From the NCBI RefSeq assembly GCF_049803795.1, contig NZ_JBNAGJ010000011.1, forward strand, positions 20,240-84,239: 64,000 bases of DNA, in the 5' to 3' direction. This document shows positions 24,528 through 33,819 of the stretch, piece after piece. Position numbers and translations under genes: made by a program. The notes under the pieces were generated by a model. It did not search any database. It saw nothing but the letters and a program-made list of their open reading frames with translations, and was not told the DNA's origin. Origin of the DNA: Thalassobius sp002708925 (GTDB taxonomy: Bacteria > Pseudomonadota > Alphaproteobacteria > Rhodobacterales > Rhodobacteraceae). Numbering within the stretch: the stretch's first letter is position 1; the number at the start of each line of letters is the position of its first letter.

Positions 24528-25118
24528 ATGAGCTATGAGAGCGAAAAACTAGCGGCAACACTGAAAGCTGCACGCGAGAAGAAGGGGCTTAGCCAGCGTG
24601 CGCTAAGCGCCCGTGCAGGCGTGCCGCAGTCGCATATCTCCAAGATCGAGAGCGGCGCGGTGAACCTCACCGTCTCAAGCCTGACCGCCATCGCCAACGC
24701 CCTTGATCTGGAACTGGCGCTCGTGCCGCGCAAGGCTGCGCCAGCAGTCAGGACAATCACCCGTAGCGTAAACGACGTCCCGAAGGCCACGCCGGAAGCC
24801 CGCAAAGAGATTGCCCGGCTCGCCAAGCAGCTTGAGCACATCCAGTCGCTCAAGATCGATAGTCCCGCCTTCGAAAACCTGCAGCGGCAGTTTCGGGAGA
24901 TGCGGCAATTCGAGAACCTGATCCGGAACACCGACACGTTGCGCAGTATCCGCGAAGCGCTCAAAGCCGTGGAGGGCGCGGGTGGCGTTGCAGCGCTGCA
25001 AGACGTGTCAAAGCAGATGAACAGTTTGCGCAACATGCTTGCTCATGGCGTAGCCGACGAGGAGCGGACTCGATTGCCGCGCCCTGCCTATCGCCTTGAT
25101 GGAGATAACGATGAGTAG
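24528..25118 (+). CDS. HipB-like antitoxin/repressor, extended
   Basis: About 196 residues from ATG 24528 (AGGA about eleven bases upstream; 24510 is an alternative). N-terminal HTH: LAATLKAAREKKGLSQRALS, ARAGVPQSHISKIESGAVNL, ANALDLELALVPRK. Most HipB are about 90 residues; here a long helical extension (PEARKEIARLAKQLEHIQSL, FREMRQFENLIRNTDTLRSI) is added. Overlaps hipA. Should bind the palindromes upstream and neutralise HipA. Confidence 0.82.
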   Translation: MSYESEKLAATLKAAREKKGLSQRALSARAGVPQSHISKIESGAVNLTVSSLTAIANALDLELALVPRKAAPAVRTITRSVNDVPKATPEARKEIARLAKQLEHIQSLKIDSPAFENLQRQFREMRQFENLIRNTDTLRSIREALKAVEGAGGVAALQDVSKQMNSLRNMLAHGVADEERTRLPRPAYRLDGDNDE

Positions 25119-26343
25119 TGTCTCAGTCCTGAACGTAAACCTGTATGGGGAGCCTATCGGCACACTCACCAATCTTGGCGGCGATCGCACCATCTTTGCC
25201 TTCACCGATGAGTACATCGCCGATCCTGACAGGCCGACGCTTGGTCTTGCCTTCAAGGATGAATTTGGGGAGCTCTACACGGATTTTAGGCCGTATCAGA
25301 AGCGCGTCATGCCCTTCTTCTCAAACCTTCTGCCCGAGGGTCATCTGCGCAAATACCTGGCCGAACAGGTGGGCGTGAACCCCGAACGTGAATTCTATCT
25401 GCTCTGGGCGCTTGGCCATGACCTGCCCGGCGCGATCACGATCGCCCCTGCTGACGGTGAAGCCTGGCCACCGGATGCTGCCGACGGAGCCGATGATCAT
25501 GGTGATGATCAGCGAGAGAACGCTTTGCGGTTTTCGCTGGCAGGTGTTCAGCTCAAGTTTTCCGCCGTGATGGAAGCAAGTGGCGGGCTGACCATTCCCG
25601 CCTCCGGGGTCGGGGGCTCCTGGATCGTCAAGCTCCCCTCCCGTGAATTCGCAGGCGTCCCTGAAAATGAATTCTCGATGATGAAACTGGCCAGCCTAAT
25701 CGGGATGAACGTGCCTGCCATCCATCTGGTCGGCATCGATGCGATCAAGAACTTGCCCGAAGGCATCGATAAGATCGGCAACCATGCCTTTGTGATCGAG
25801 CGCTTTGATCGGCTATCCGACGGATCGCGCGTGCATATCGAGGATTTTGCGCAGGTATATGGGCTCTATCCCGAAGACAAATACGGTAATGGCACATTCC
25901 GGAACATCGCCCAAGTGATCGCCGCCGAAGGCAACGATGCCGACATCATCGAATATGTCAGGCGCCTGACCTTTAACATGCTGATCGGCAATGCCGACAT
26001 GCACATGAAAAACTGGTCACTGATCTATCCGGACAGGCGGTATGTCTCGCTGGCACCTGCCTATGATTTTGTGGCGACTGTGCCCTACATTCCGGGCGAT
26101 GCGACCAACATGAAGATCAGTCGTGCCAAGGTGTTCTCGGCATTCTCGGTGGATGAGCTAGAGCACCTTGCCGTCAAAGCGGCCATTCCGAAGAAGATGG
26201 CGATCGATGCTGCCAAAGAGACGGTTCAGCTCTTTCGGGAGCATTGGGAAGCGGAAGCGGCAAACCTGCCGATGAGCGATGAGGTCAGGTCAGCCGTTGA
26301 GGCTCACATGAAGACAGTGCCAATTTTGGAGGAGCTTTCATAG
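25111..26343 (+). CDS. HipA-like Ser/Thr kinase toxin
   Basis: A 410-residue kinase. HipA N1 domain begins VSVLNVNLYGEPIGTL; then RFSLAGVQLKFSA, HAFVIERFDR, and the catalytic loop IGNADMHMKNWSLI near residues 291-304 followed by APAYDFVATVPY. Family members phosphorylate aminoacyl-tRNA synthetases and cause dormancy. Translation starts inside the hipB end (ATGAGTAG). Intact by eye. Confidence 0.9.
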   Translation: MSSVSVLNVNLYGEPIGTLTNLGGDRTIFAFTDEYIADPDRPTLGLAFKDEFGELYTDFRPYQKRVMPFFSNLLPEGHLRKYLAEQVGVNPEREFYLLWALGHDLPGAITIAPADGEAWPPDAADGADDHGDDQRENALRFSLAGVQLKFSAVMEASGGLTIPASGVGGSWIVKLPSREFAGVPENEFSMMKLASLIGMNVPAIHLVGIDAIKNLPEGIDKIGNHAFVIERFDRLSDGSRVHIEDFAQVYGLYPEDKYGNGTFRNIAQVIAAEGNDADIIEYVRRLTFNMLIGNADMHMKNWSLIYPDRRYVSLAPAYDFVATVPYIPGDATNMKISRAKVFSAFSVDELEHLAVKAAIPKKMAIDAAKETVQLFREHWEAEAANLPMSDEVRSAVEAHMKTVPILEELS

Positions 26344-26825
26344 GGTAAGGGGTTCCTGACTCACCAGCAAAGCAGGGCGGAGGCCGGTGCCCTGTTCTTC
26401 TGCGCCGCCGCACCCCCATCAGCAAGTGAGGGGTGACGGACAGCTCCGGCGAAGCAGGGCGACAGGTACGCTCTAGCTTGCGGCGTTCGGCAGGTTTCAG
26501 ATTTTCTTGGCGTTCTCGAACAAGTCACCTGATCGTTCTTTGATCTTTGCCTCGTTCCAGTTGTCATGTTCGCAAAGGCGCTTGTTGAGATAAAGAAACA
26601 CTGAGTTTGCAAAGATCGCTATCTGCGCTTCGCTGCCCTTGGTGCTTTCTGCAGCATCAGCCGGGGCCGCTACCGACTGCAGAATGGCGGCTCTGGGCCT
26701 ACTCCAACACCTGACTTAAGCATAGTTTCCTTCGCGCAATCTCCAAACCACACCAGCACAGAAAAAGGGGAACCGTGGTCCCACGGCTCCCCTCCGGGTT
26801 TAGTTGGTCTCGGCTCTCGCGCTGA
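26344..26825. other. Intergenic region with C-terminal gene fragment
   Basis: Between hipA and the DUF736 gene. On the minus strand a frame ends at 26497 and reads back to about 26702: AILQSVAAPADAAESTKGSE, IAIFANSVFLYLNKRLCEHD, WNEAKIKERSGDLFENAKKI. It has no start codon and looks like the last third of a real protein, so it is probably a truncated relic. Nothing else seen. Confidence 0.4.
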
Positions 26826-27554
26826 TCACGCGACCAGCGACAGCCCCGCGCCTGCGTCCTGCGGCTGCTCACCGCTGTCGATGAACGGGATGATCGAGAA
26901 GGTCTGCCCGCCGCGCTGTTCTTCGTTCTGCACGGCGTTGACACGCAAATCGCCATCGGGCGTGTTGATCAGCAGCGACAGGTAGTCGTTGCCCGTGCGG
27001 CTGCTTTTCGCCATCCAGGCCGAGCCGACGCGGATCGGTGTGCCCCGGGGGGAGCTGACCTCAATGCGGTAATCGGGGTGGGTCTCCTCGGATTTGTAGC
27101 TGTTCTCGATCAGGATGAACTCCAGATCAAACATCATGTTGGCGATGTAGCCGGTGAAGGCGTTGTCGGCGTCCATGGCGGTGAGCTCGCCCGAGATCGA
27201 GCCGGATTTCATCGGGCCGTTCGAGACCAGAGGGATGATCTCGAATTCGCCACTCTGAGCCGCGCGCGCCTCTTTCGTCTGCACCGCGTTGACCCGGAAC
27301 GGGCCGATGCCAACGTCGATCTGCATCGAGATGTAGGGGTTGCCGCTGGTATTGCCGGTTTCGTTCCAGGCCGTGCCGATGCGGACCTTGCGGCCCGACT
27401 TGTTGATCGCCGTCACGTCATAATCCGGGCTGCGCGCGGACATCTTGGCCCGTGCCTCAAGCTGGATGGCGATGTCAAATCGCGTCGAGTGAATCATGCC
27501 GGTGTATTCGGCGGCGGCGGTCTCGACATTGCGGGTGAGGGTTCCTGCGAACAT
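26826..27554 (-). CDS. Tandem DUF736 protein
   Basis: A 242-residue protein made of two DUF736 units. Unit 1 (about 15-110) has PDYDVTAINKSGRKVRIGTA and GNPYISMQIDVGIGPFRVNA; unit 2 (about 135-230) has PDYRIEVSSPRGTPIRVGSA and GNDYLSLLINTPDGDLRVNA. Single DUF736 proteins of about 100 residues are hallmarks of alphaproteobacterial conjugative elements; a tandem copy is less common. Function unknown. Start at ATG 27554 is set by AAGGAAC upstream. Confidence 0.82.
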   Translation of the reverse strand: MFAGTLTRNVETAAAEYTGMIHSTRFDIAIQLEARAKMSARSPDYDVTAINKSGRKVRIGTAWNETGNTSGNPYISMQIDVGIGPFRVNAVQTKEARAAQSGEFEIIPLVSNGPMKSGSISGELTAMDADNAFTGYIANMMFDLEFILIENSYKSEETHPDYRIEVSSPRGTPIRVGSAWMAKSSRTGNDYLSLLINTPDGDLRVNAVQNEEQRGGQTFSIIPFIDSGEQPQDAGAGLSLVA

Positions 27555-27679
27555 GGGATAGTTCCTTCTTGGATTGGCCGGTGCCTGACGTTCTTGCCAG
27601 CGCATCCGGGATTGCTTTCTCGACCCCTTGAGGGATCACAAAACAGAAAGCTTGCTTTCCTTTCAGCCCCGCCCAAGGG

Positions 27680-27982
27680 TCAGAGCTGCCGTCCGAGTGG
27701 GAAGGCCCCCGCGCCTCCGGGTGCTACGCCCCTCCCCTGCCCGTCTGGTCTAGATTGGCTGTCCGGATTTTCCGCGGCGTCCTTCGATTGCGCGATGAAA
27801 AACTCCGCCTCTCTTCCGTTCAACCGTTGCCCGCCCCGGTCGGTCAGGCCGATGCAGCTGCCGTTCAGCACATAGGTGATGAGGTACTGATCGAACCGGT
27901 CCTTCTGGACAACGTAGCCGGTATTGGCCCAATGCACGGTCTGCCCGGCATCGACCGCGGCTTTGATGTCTTCGAGTGTCAT
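27680..27982 (-). CDS. Small plasmid-module protein, unknown
   Basis: About 100 residues from ATG 27982 (MTLEDIKAAVDAGQTVHWAN), with GAGG upstream. Contains HWANTGYVVQKDRFDQYLIT and NGSCIGLTDRGGQRLNGREA, a compact beta-rich unit, then a Gly/Pro-rich tail. I recognise it only as a type of small protein common in these plasmid modules. Confidence 0.6.
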   Translation of the reverse strand: MTLEDIKAAVDAGQTVHWANTGYVVQKDRFDQYLITYVLNGSCIGLTDRGGQRLNGREAEFFIAQSKDAAENPDSQSRPDGQGRGVAPGGAGAFPLGRQL

Positions 27983-28082
27983 GCGAACCTCCTTACGAAG
28001 AATGGTGGGGAAACGACGCAAGAAGCCCGGTCATCCAACCGGGCTTCCACGCAGCATTCGTTTGGCAAACGGCCGAGAGCTG

Positions 28083-28544
28083 TCAGGCGCTCTGCGTGGC
28101 TTGCGTCGCGCGTGCCGCCATCCAATCTTTCAGGCCAAGAACCGTTCTGCCGGCGGCGACCTCGGAGGCCCAGGCAACCCTTGGATCGCCGCAGGGCTCC
28201 CCGCTGACGTGCTGCTCGATATGGCCATTGGCCATCCATGGCTCAGGCTGTATGCGTCGCAGCCAGTCCGCCATGCTCGGGATACGGCCCTGACAATCTT
28301 CGCGGACATGTTGCTCGCCGATCCAGCGCACGGGGATGTCCCGACCAGCGCTATTGGTCAGGGTCAGACCGAAGACACGTTCGGCCTCGAACAGGCCTTG
28401 GGCATGGTGACGCAAGGCCCGGTGCGTGAAGAGCGCGAGGTGCTCTTTCGAGGCGTCAAACCAATCGTGGACGGCCTGATAGTCAGACGGCACCCCGCCG
28501 AACTTCCGGGCAGAGCTTTCGGCATGATGAAGCGGATGGGCCAT
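28083..28544 (-). CDS. DUF6915-like plasmid protein
   Basis: About 153 residues from ATG 28544: MAHPLHHAESSARKFGGVPS, VHDWFDASKEHLALFTHRAL, AERVFGLTLTNSAGRDIPVR, WIGEQHVREDCQGRIPSMAD. The HPLHHAESSARKFGG start is the mark I associate with DUF6915. Conserved His residues suggest a metal or catalytic site but function is unknown. One base from the previous gene, so co-transcribed. Confidence 0.65.
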   Translation of the reverse strand: MAHPLHHAESSARKFGGVPSDYQAVHDWFDASKEHLALFTHRALRHHAQGLFEAERVFGLTLTNSAGRDIPVRWIGEQHVREDCQGRIPSMADWLRRIQPEPWMANGHIEQHVSGEPCGDPRVAWASEVAAGRTVLGLKDWMAARATQATQSA

Positions 28545-28545
28545 C

Positions 28546-28932
28546 TCAAAGCCCCTCGTCACAGCTGTGCGAGCATTCGACATAGCGGTCGGCGTGATCG
28601 AGGGTGATGCTGTCTGCTGCAATGTCCCAGGTCAGCGTGCCGTAGCCGCCCTCGTTGTTCTCGAACCCCGGATGATGGTGATAGGCGAGTGACCAGGCGA
28701 AATCGCCCACGGCGGTGACAAGCGCTTCCGGCAGTTTGACCTCCGCAGGCTGCACATTCACGTCCTCGACATTGCCGGAGTCGCCATAGCCTTCGTATTC
28801 GGCGGTGACCTCGTTGATGCCAAGCGCGCGCAATTGCGCGATCAGTTCCGCTCGGGTTGCTTTCAGGGTGGTTTCGCGCTCGGCGCGCCACTGAGCCGCC
28901 ATTGCGGCATAGTCGATCTGGGGATTGGTCAT
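28546..28932 (-). CDS. DUF6878-like plasmid protein
   Basis: A 128-residue acidic protein: AAQWRAERETTLKATRAELI, then NEVTAEYEGYGDSGNVEDVN and WSLAYHHHPGFENNEGGYGT, ending HADRYVECSHSCDEGL. The YEGYGDSGN and HHHPGFENNEGGYG patterns fit DUF6878 as I remember it. Unknown function; part of the same leftward module. Confidence 0.65.
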   Translation of the reverse strand: MTNPQIDYAAMAAQWRAERETTLKATRAELIAQLRALGINEVTAEYEGYGDSGNVEDVNVQPAEVKLPEALVTAVGDFAWSLAYHHHPGFENNEGGYGTLTWDIAADSITLDHADRYVECSHSCDEGL

Positions 28933-29053
28933 GGGTCTGTCCTCTTGTCAGAAGTTGGGGGGCCAGGCGTCGCATTGGTCGGCGCGCGCCCGGAAAGCGC
29001 AGACCGGCCAAAACCCGATCCGCGACGCCCGACACAAAGCCCCCTTTGACTTT

Positions 29054-32000
29054 TCAGGCGGCTTGGTCTGACGCCTTGCCGGTTCCCTGCCCCACGATCC
29101 GTGCCAGAATGCCCAATGTATCGACCCCATCCCCATGCGGCAGGAACACACGAAACTGGAAGGCGATGATCTCGGTGAAGCAGCCGAGAGCTTTGAGGCC
29201 GTCCATCATGCCCTTGTCGGCACCGCCCAGCTCGAGACGCATCTCGCCTGCGACCCGGCGACGGGTCAGGCTCAGGCCCCGGCCCAGATTGACAGGTGCG
29301 GTGTTGCCAAAGGCGGCGGTCAACATCTCCTGCGGCGTTTGCGGGTTGGAGACGAGGAAGCGGGCGCGCAACGCTGCCGCCCCTTCCTCGCTGAGCGTGC
29401 GCCCGATCATGGCGGTCGGCCCGTCTGGCGTGACGCGGTAGATGCGCTCGTTGGTGGTCGGGATGTCCTTCCAGATCGGCAGCAGCAGCCCAGTCAACAG
29501 GTAGAGCTTGGTCGTGGTGGTTTTTGGCAGGGACGCAGCCTCGGAATCCCAAAGCCGTGCGAACTCCGGCTTGCCGATCTCTTCCCAGGCCGAGGACTCG
29601 AACCGTGCCTCTTCGAGGTAGCTCGACCCGTTGGGCCGCACCGCCTTGCGCATCAGCGTGACGATGTCCTCGTCATACATCTGCATGGGCCGCGCCGAGA
29701 TGAGCGCCGCGCGACCGGAGGCGCTATTGACCATCGGCAGCTTGTCGGAATTGCGAGAGAGGGCGTCATCTGCCGACAGCACGTGAACCGGGTCGGTGAC
29801 CTCGAGCCCGATGATCCGAGTCACGGCGCCAGATTTCGGGCAGGTCCAGAGATCCTCCGTGGAGACCTGCTCGATCTTTTCGCCGCGCAGGGTTTCCACG
29901 CCGAGATCGAGCGTGCCTGCCGCGCGCGCCCGTTCCGTCTGATCAGCGATCCGGCGCATGAAATCGGCAAAGAGCGCGTTCTGCATGTGGATGGGAAGGG
30001 CAAGCATCCGGTTCAGAAACCGCTGGATCGGCGGCAACTCCTCAAGGAGCACCCCGTCCTTGTCGATCAGCCGCAGGGCCGTCCAGTCGGTGAAGCTCTC
30101 GTAGCTCATCGCCTCAGCGCGTCCGGCGGCAAGATCGGCGAAATACCCACGCAGCGCCGCCCGCGCGATCGGGCTTTCCAAATTGTCCTCCTCGCGGAAC
30201 ATGCCCTGCGAGCCGGTCTCGCGCTGACCCTTGGTCAACGCCCCCAGCTGGTCGAGGCGCTTGGCGATTGTCGAGGTAAAGCGCTTCTCGCCATGCACAT
30301 CGGAGGTGCAGACCCGGAAGAAGGGCGCTGACACTTGAGCCGATCGATGCGTGCGGCCGAGCCCCTGGATGGCCGCATCGGCGCGCCAGCCGGGCTCCAG
30401 CAGGTAGTGACGCCGACGCTTCTGGTTCTTGGCCGTTTGCGCCGCATGATAGGATCGGCCCGTCCCGCCCGCGTCGGAGAAGATCAGGATATCCTTCTCG
30501 CCGTCCATGAAGGCTTGGGTCTCGGAGGAATTGCTGCTGGCGGCGCGCTTCTCGATGAAGAGGTGGCCATCCTCGGCCTTGAGGGGCCGGATAGATCGCC
30601 CCGTGACCTCGGCGACAGCCTCATCACCAAAGGCCCAGAGGATCTGATCGAGCGCCGAGGGGATCGGGGCCAGCGTCATCAACTCCATCATGGCCGCATC
30701 ACGCAGGGCGAGCGCCTCGCGCGAGACAACCAGCGCGCCGGCCTCATCCCGTAAGGGTTCCGCGACCATGTTGCCGTCGATCTCCACGAGCTTTTGCGCG
30801 TGGATCGGGAAGGCCTGTTCGAGATAGCCCAGGACGTAGTCGCGCGGCGTCAAGGCACCCTCGACCAGCTCGTCCTCCGGGTCCATCGTCTCAAGCCGAC
30901 GTTTCAGCAGGCTCTCACCGGTCGAGACCACTTGGATGACGCAAGCATTGCCCGCCGCCAAATCGTCCTCGATGGCGCGGATGATGGTCGGCGCCTTCAT
31001 TCCCATCAGGAGATGGTTGAAGAAGCGCTGCTTCGTGCTCTCGAAGCGGGACTTGGCCGAGGCGCGTGCGGCCGAGGCATTGGTCTCTCCCGAGGCGTCG
31101 TTGACGCCAGTGGCGGTCAAAGCGGCGCCGAGATTGTGGTGGATCGTCCGAAACGCGCCCGCGTATGCGTCGTAGATCTCGATCTGGGCTGGAGTGAGCG
31201 CGTGTTCGAGCACATCATATTCCACGCCATCAAAACTGAGGGCACGCGCAGTGTAGAGCCCGAGCGTCTTGAGATCGCGCGCGACCACCTCCATGGCAGC
31301 GACGCCGCCGGCTTCCATCGCAGAAACGAAGCTCTCGCGGCTCGGAAAGGGGTATTCGGGGCCCTGCCCCCAGAGCCCGAGACGCGCCGCATAGGCAAGG
31401 TTGTGGACGCTCGTGGCACCCGTAGCCGAGATGTAGAAGACGCGGGCGCGCGGGGCCGCGAGTTGCAGCCGCAGGCCCGCAAGGCCCTGCTGGGAGGGTT
31501 TGACCCCCCTGCCCTGCTCGGACCCCGCCGCGTTCTGCATGGCATGGGCCTCATCAAAGGCCAGCACGCCGTCGAAATCTTCGCCCATCCACTCAAAAAT
31601 CTGGCTCAGCCGCGTGGTGCCGCATTTGCCCGCGGACCGCAGCGTGGCGTAGGTGACAAAGAGGATGCCACAGGTCACGGTGATGGGCTGGTCCGGTTTC
31701 CATTTTGAGAGCGGCTGGATGTCGGCTGGCGAGCCGCCGAGATCGGTCCAGTCGCGGATGGCGTCCTCGATGAGCGTGGCGGATTTGGAGACCCAGATCG
31801 CCTTTCTGCGCCCGGCAAGCCAGTTCACGAGGATGAGCCCCGCGCATTCGCGCCCCTTGCCGCAACCGGTGCCGTCGCCGAGGAAATACCCGAGGCGATA
31901 AGCATTGGCATCCGGGTCATCATCGGCCCGGGTGAGCTTGGTCTGGTCGTCGTCGATGGTGAACCGCCCCGGCAGGTCGCGCCCATGGGCGTCATGCGCC

Positions 32001-33316
32001 ATGATGATGGTTTCCAGCTGCGCCTCGGAGAGATGTCCCTCCTCGATCAACCGTGCGGGCAGGCGCAAGCCATCACGGCCCGTGTTTGAGGGCATGGGCG
32101 GGGCAACCGAGGCCATGGCGATGCTTTCAACGAGCGGCGTGGGATGTTCCTGCCCACCCGCGATCTCGATCCGCTGCGGACGGTAGCGCGCGTAGATGTC
32201 CGAGATGGGCGTGTTGTCACGGGGGGTCTGAAGGCTCGTGAAGCTGAGCGGACGGACGGCGTTGGCCCAGGGTTTGGAGGTGGTGACAGGCGCAGCAGCA
32301 GCCTTGCGCGGAGATGAGGATGGAACGGTCGGCCGAGCATGAGGGGTCGCTTCAGTCCGTTGGGCGGGGCGCATCTCGGTCCGTGTTGCGGCCACGGCGT
32401 CGACATATGCCAAGGCTTCATCCAGAACCCGGACATTGGCGCGGATCATCGCGCCGTCCTCCTGCACCTTGTCGAAGACCATCAGCTGGGTTTCGACAGA
32501 GGTGCCGAGCTTGCGGTAGACCTGCCCCGGCATCGTCAGCGCCAATCGTGGCGTCAGGAGACCGCAGGCGCGGGACCAATGCGCGGCATCGCGTTCGGGC
32601 GTGAACCCCGGCGGCATGATCGCCACCAGGCGCCCACCTGGTGCCAGGCGCTTTGCAGCCGCAATGAGATGTTTGGCAGCGATGTGCTTGTCGCGGGATC
32701 GGTCGACCGAGGAGGCGAAGGGTGGGTTCATCACCACGACGTCGGGTAGAACCGGCGTCTGTAGCAGATCATCGATATGCTCGCCGTCATGGCCTGTGAC
32801 CTCGCCGCCGAAAACCGCGCGCAGGAGGCGCTGGCGAAAGGGGTCGATCTCGTTGAGCAAAAGCGTGGCATCAGCCCGGGCGGCGAAAGCGGCCAGTGCA
32901 CCGGTGCCAGCCGAGGGCTCCAGAACGGTCTCGCCCTTGCGGATCGCCGCGGCCCGCAAAACCAGCGCCGCGAATGGCAGCGGCGTGGAAAACTGCTGCA
33001 GCCGGATCTGCTGTTCCGACCGGCGGGTTTCCGTAAGGAGCCGTGAGGCAAGCAGCTTTGCGGTGGCGATGTCACCTACCTCGCCGTCCCCGCGCAGCAG
33101 CACTTGGATGGCCGTGGCCTGCATCAGGTCGTAGGCCATGCGCCAGTCCCAGGCACCGCCGGCATCGCTGCCATGAAACGTCTCGCGCATGATGCGCGCG
33201 AGCGCTGAACTGCGCAGGGGCTGGTTGTCGACCTCCGCGCCGATCTGCGCGAGGGCAGAGGCGAGGTTAGCGTCGGATTCAACAGGATTGGGGAGCGTTG
33301 AGCGGGGCTTGGACAT
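29054..33316 (-). CDS. Strawberry-notch family methylase/helicase
   Basis: A 1420-residue giant. Residues 100-300 form a SAM methyltransferase: ETVLEPSAGTGAL (131-140) and VVVMNPPF (to 200), the N6-adenine NPPF motif. From about 475 it is an SF2 helicase: Walker A GDGTGCGKGRE (480-490), DEAH (588-591), FYISATGATS, and a late motif VI LGRTHRSAQ. The C-terminal part fits the strawberry-notch C domain. Proteins of this layout are common on alphaproteobacterial conjugative elements and phages; suggested roles are DNA protection or chromatin-like remodelling of incoming DNA. The gene appears intact, and no nuclease domain is visible. Confidence 0.9.
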   Translation of the reverse strand: MSKPRSTLPNPVESDANLASALAQIGAEVDNQPLRSSALARIMRETFHGSDAGGAWDWRMAYDLMQATAIQVLLRGDGEVGDIATAKLLASRLLTETRRSEQQIRLQQFSTPLPFAALVLRAAAIRKGETVLEPSAGTGALAAFAARADATLLLNEIDPFRQRLLRAVFGGEVTGHDGEHIDDLLQTPVLPDVVVMNPPFASSVDRSRDKHIAAKHLIAAAKRLAPGGRLVAIMPPGFTPERDAAHWSRACGLLTPRLALTMPGQVYRKLGTSVETQLMVFDKVQEDGAMIRANVRVLDEALAYVDAVAATRTEMRPAQRTEATPHARPTVPSSSPRKAAAAPVTTSKPWANAVRPLSFTSLQTPRDNTPISDIYARYRPQRIEIAGGQEHPTPLVESIAMASVAPPMPSNTGRDGLRLPARLIEEGHLSEAQLETIIMAHDAHGRDLPGRFTIDDDQTKLTRADDDPDANAYRLGYFLGDGTGCGKGRECAGLILVNWLAGRRKAIWVSKSATLIEDAIRDWTDLGGSPADIQPLSKWKPDQPITVTCGILFVTYATLRSAGKCGTTRLSQIFEWMGEDFDGVLAFDEAHAMQNAAGSEQGRGVKPSQQGLAGLRLQLAAPRARVFYISATGATSVHNLAYAARLGLWGQGPEYPFPSRESFVSAMEAGGVAAMEVVARDLKTLGLYTARALSFDGVEYDVLEHALTPAQIEIYDAYAGAFRTIHHNLGAALTATGVNDASGETNASAARASAKSRFESTKQRFFNHLLMGMKAPTIIRAIEDDLAAGNACVIQVVSTGESLLKRRLETMDPEDELVEGALTPRDYVLGYLEQAFPIHAQKLVEIDGNMVAEPLRDEAGALVVSREALALRDAAMMELMTLAPIPSALDQILWAFGDEAVAEVTGRSIRPLKAEDGHLFIEKRAASSNSSETQAFMDGEKDILIFSDAGGTGRSYHAAQTAKNQKRRRHYLLEPGWRADAAIQGLGRTHRSAQVSAPFFRVCTSDVHGEKRFTSTIAKRLDQLGALTKGQRETGSQGMFREEDNLESPIARAALRGYFADLAAGRAEAMSYESFTDWTALRLIDKDGVLLEELPPIQRFLNRMLALPIHMQNALFADFMRRIADQTERARAAGTLDLGVETLRGEKIEQVSTEDLWTCPKSGAVTRIIGLEVTDPVHVLSADDALSRNSDKLPMVNSASGRAALISARPMQMYDEDIVTLMRKAVRPNGSSYLEEARFESSAWEEIGKPEFARLWDSEAASLPKTTTTKLYLLTGLLLPIWKDIPTTNERIYRVTPDGPTAMIGRTLSEEGAAALRARFLVSNPQTPQEMLTAAFGNTAPVNLGRGLSLTRRRVAGEMRLELGGADKGMMDGLKALGCFTEIIAFQFRVFLPHGDGVDTLGILARIVGQGTGKASDQAA

Positions 33317-33418
33317 GGGGATTTCCTTTGGATCAGGGTCTGAGTTCCAAAGGACAAAAAGCCCACTTTCGCTTTTCAGGGTGACGGGGGTCAGACCGCG
33401 CTGACCTCCAAGGCTTGC

Positions 33419-33571
33419 TCAGGTCTTGGGTTCGACCTGCCGCTTCGCATCAATCAATGCCTGTGCGGCCTGCATAACCTGAACCTGAGATGTTCCCGTG
33501 CATTCCTCCTCCAGCGCGGCCTGCACCTTCGCGCGAAACCACGCGTCATACGAATTGACATCAGCCGCCAC
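33419..33571 (-). CDS. StbD-like antitoxin/stability determinant, short
   Basis: A 50-residue protein from GTG 33571 (GGAG eight bases upstream): VAADVNSYDAWFRAKVQAAL, then VMQAAQALIDAKRQVEPKT. The YDAWFRAKVQ...IDAKR frame is that of the small plasmid stability determinants usually paired with a ParE/RelE toxin. No such toxin follows; the next gene downstream is the strawberry-notch gene. It overlaps a small frame upstream by 11 bases. Confidence 0.6.
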   Translation of the reverse strand: MAADVNSYDAWFRAKVQAALEEECTGTSQVQVMQAAQALIDAKRQVEPKT

Positions 33572-33725
33572 GGAAATGCTCCTCGAGCCCGATATCCAGC
33601 AGCTTGCCGAGGTCATCGGGCATGTCTGCAACTTGCACGGCAATTGGGAAACGGTGCCCCGTCAGGTCAGGCGCGCATTGCTCCTCTAACCCGAGGTGCT
33701 GCCTATCCTTTTCCGCCTCAATCAT
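33561..33725 (-). CDS. Possible 54-residue protein overlapping the antitoxin
   Basis: Minus-strand frame starting ATG 33725, MIEAEKDRQHLGLEEQCAPD, then FPIAVQVADMPDDLGKLLDI and ending EEHFRGG. Good codon use and an overlap with the StbD-like start suggest a small operon, but I know no relative. Confidence 0.35.
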   Translation of the reverse strand: MIEAEKDRQHLGLEEQCAPDLTGHRFPIAVQVADMPDDLGKLLDIGLEEHFRGG

Positions 33726-33819
33726 TGTGCTTTCTCCGACCGTATTATCAGCCGATGCTACATCTTCCAGCGGGGCGTCGTAAACGATAATGCCAAAGGG
33801 TCACAGCAAGCTGGCCCAC

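Noticed and set aside
29135..30331. 398-residue plus-strand frame
   Set aside because: Antisense to the strawberry-notch gene.
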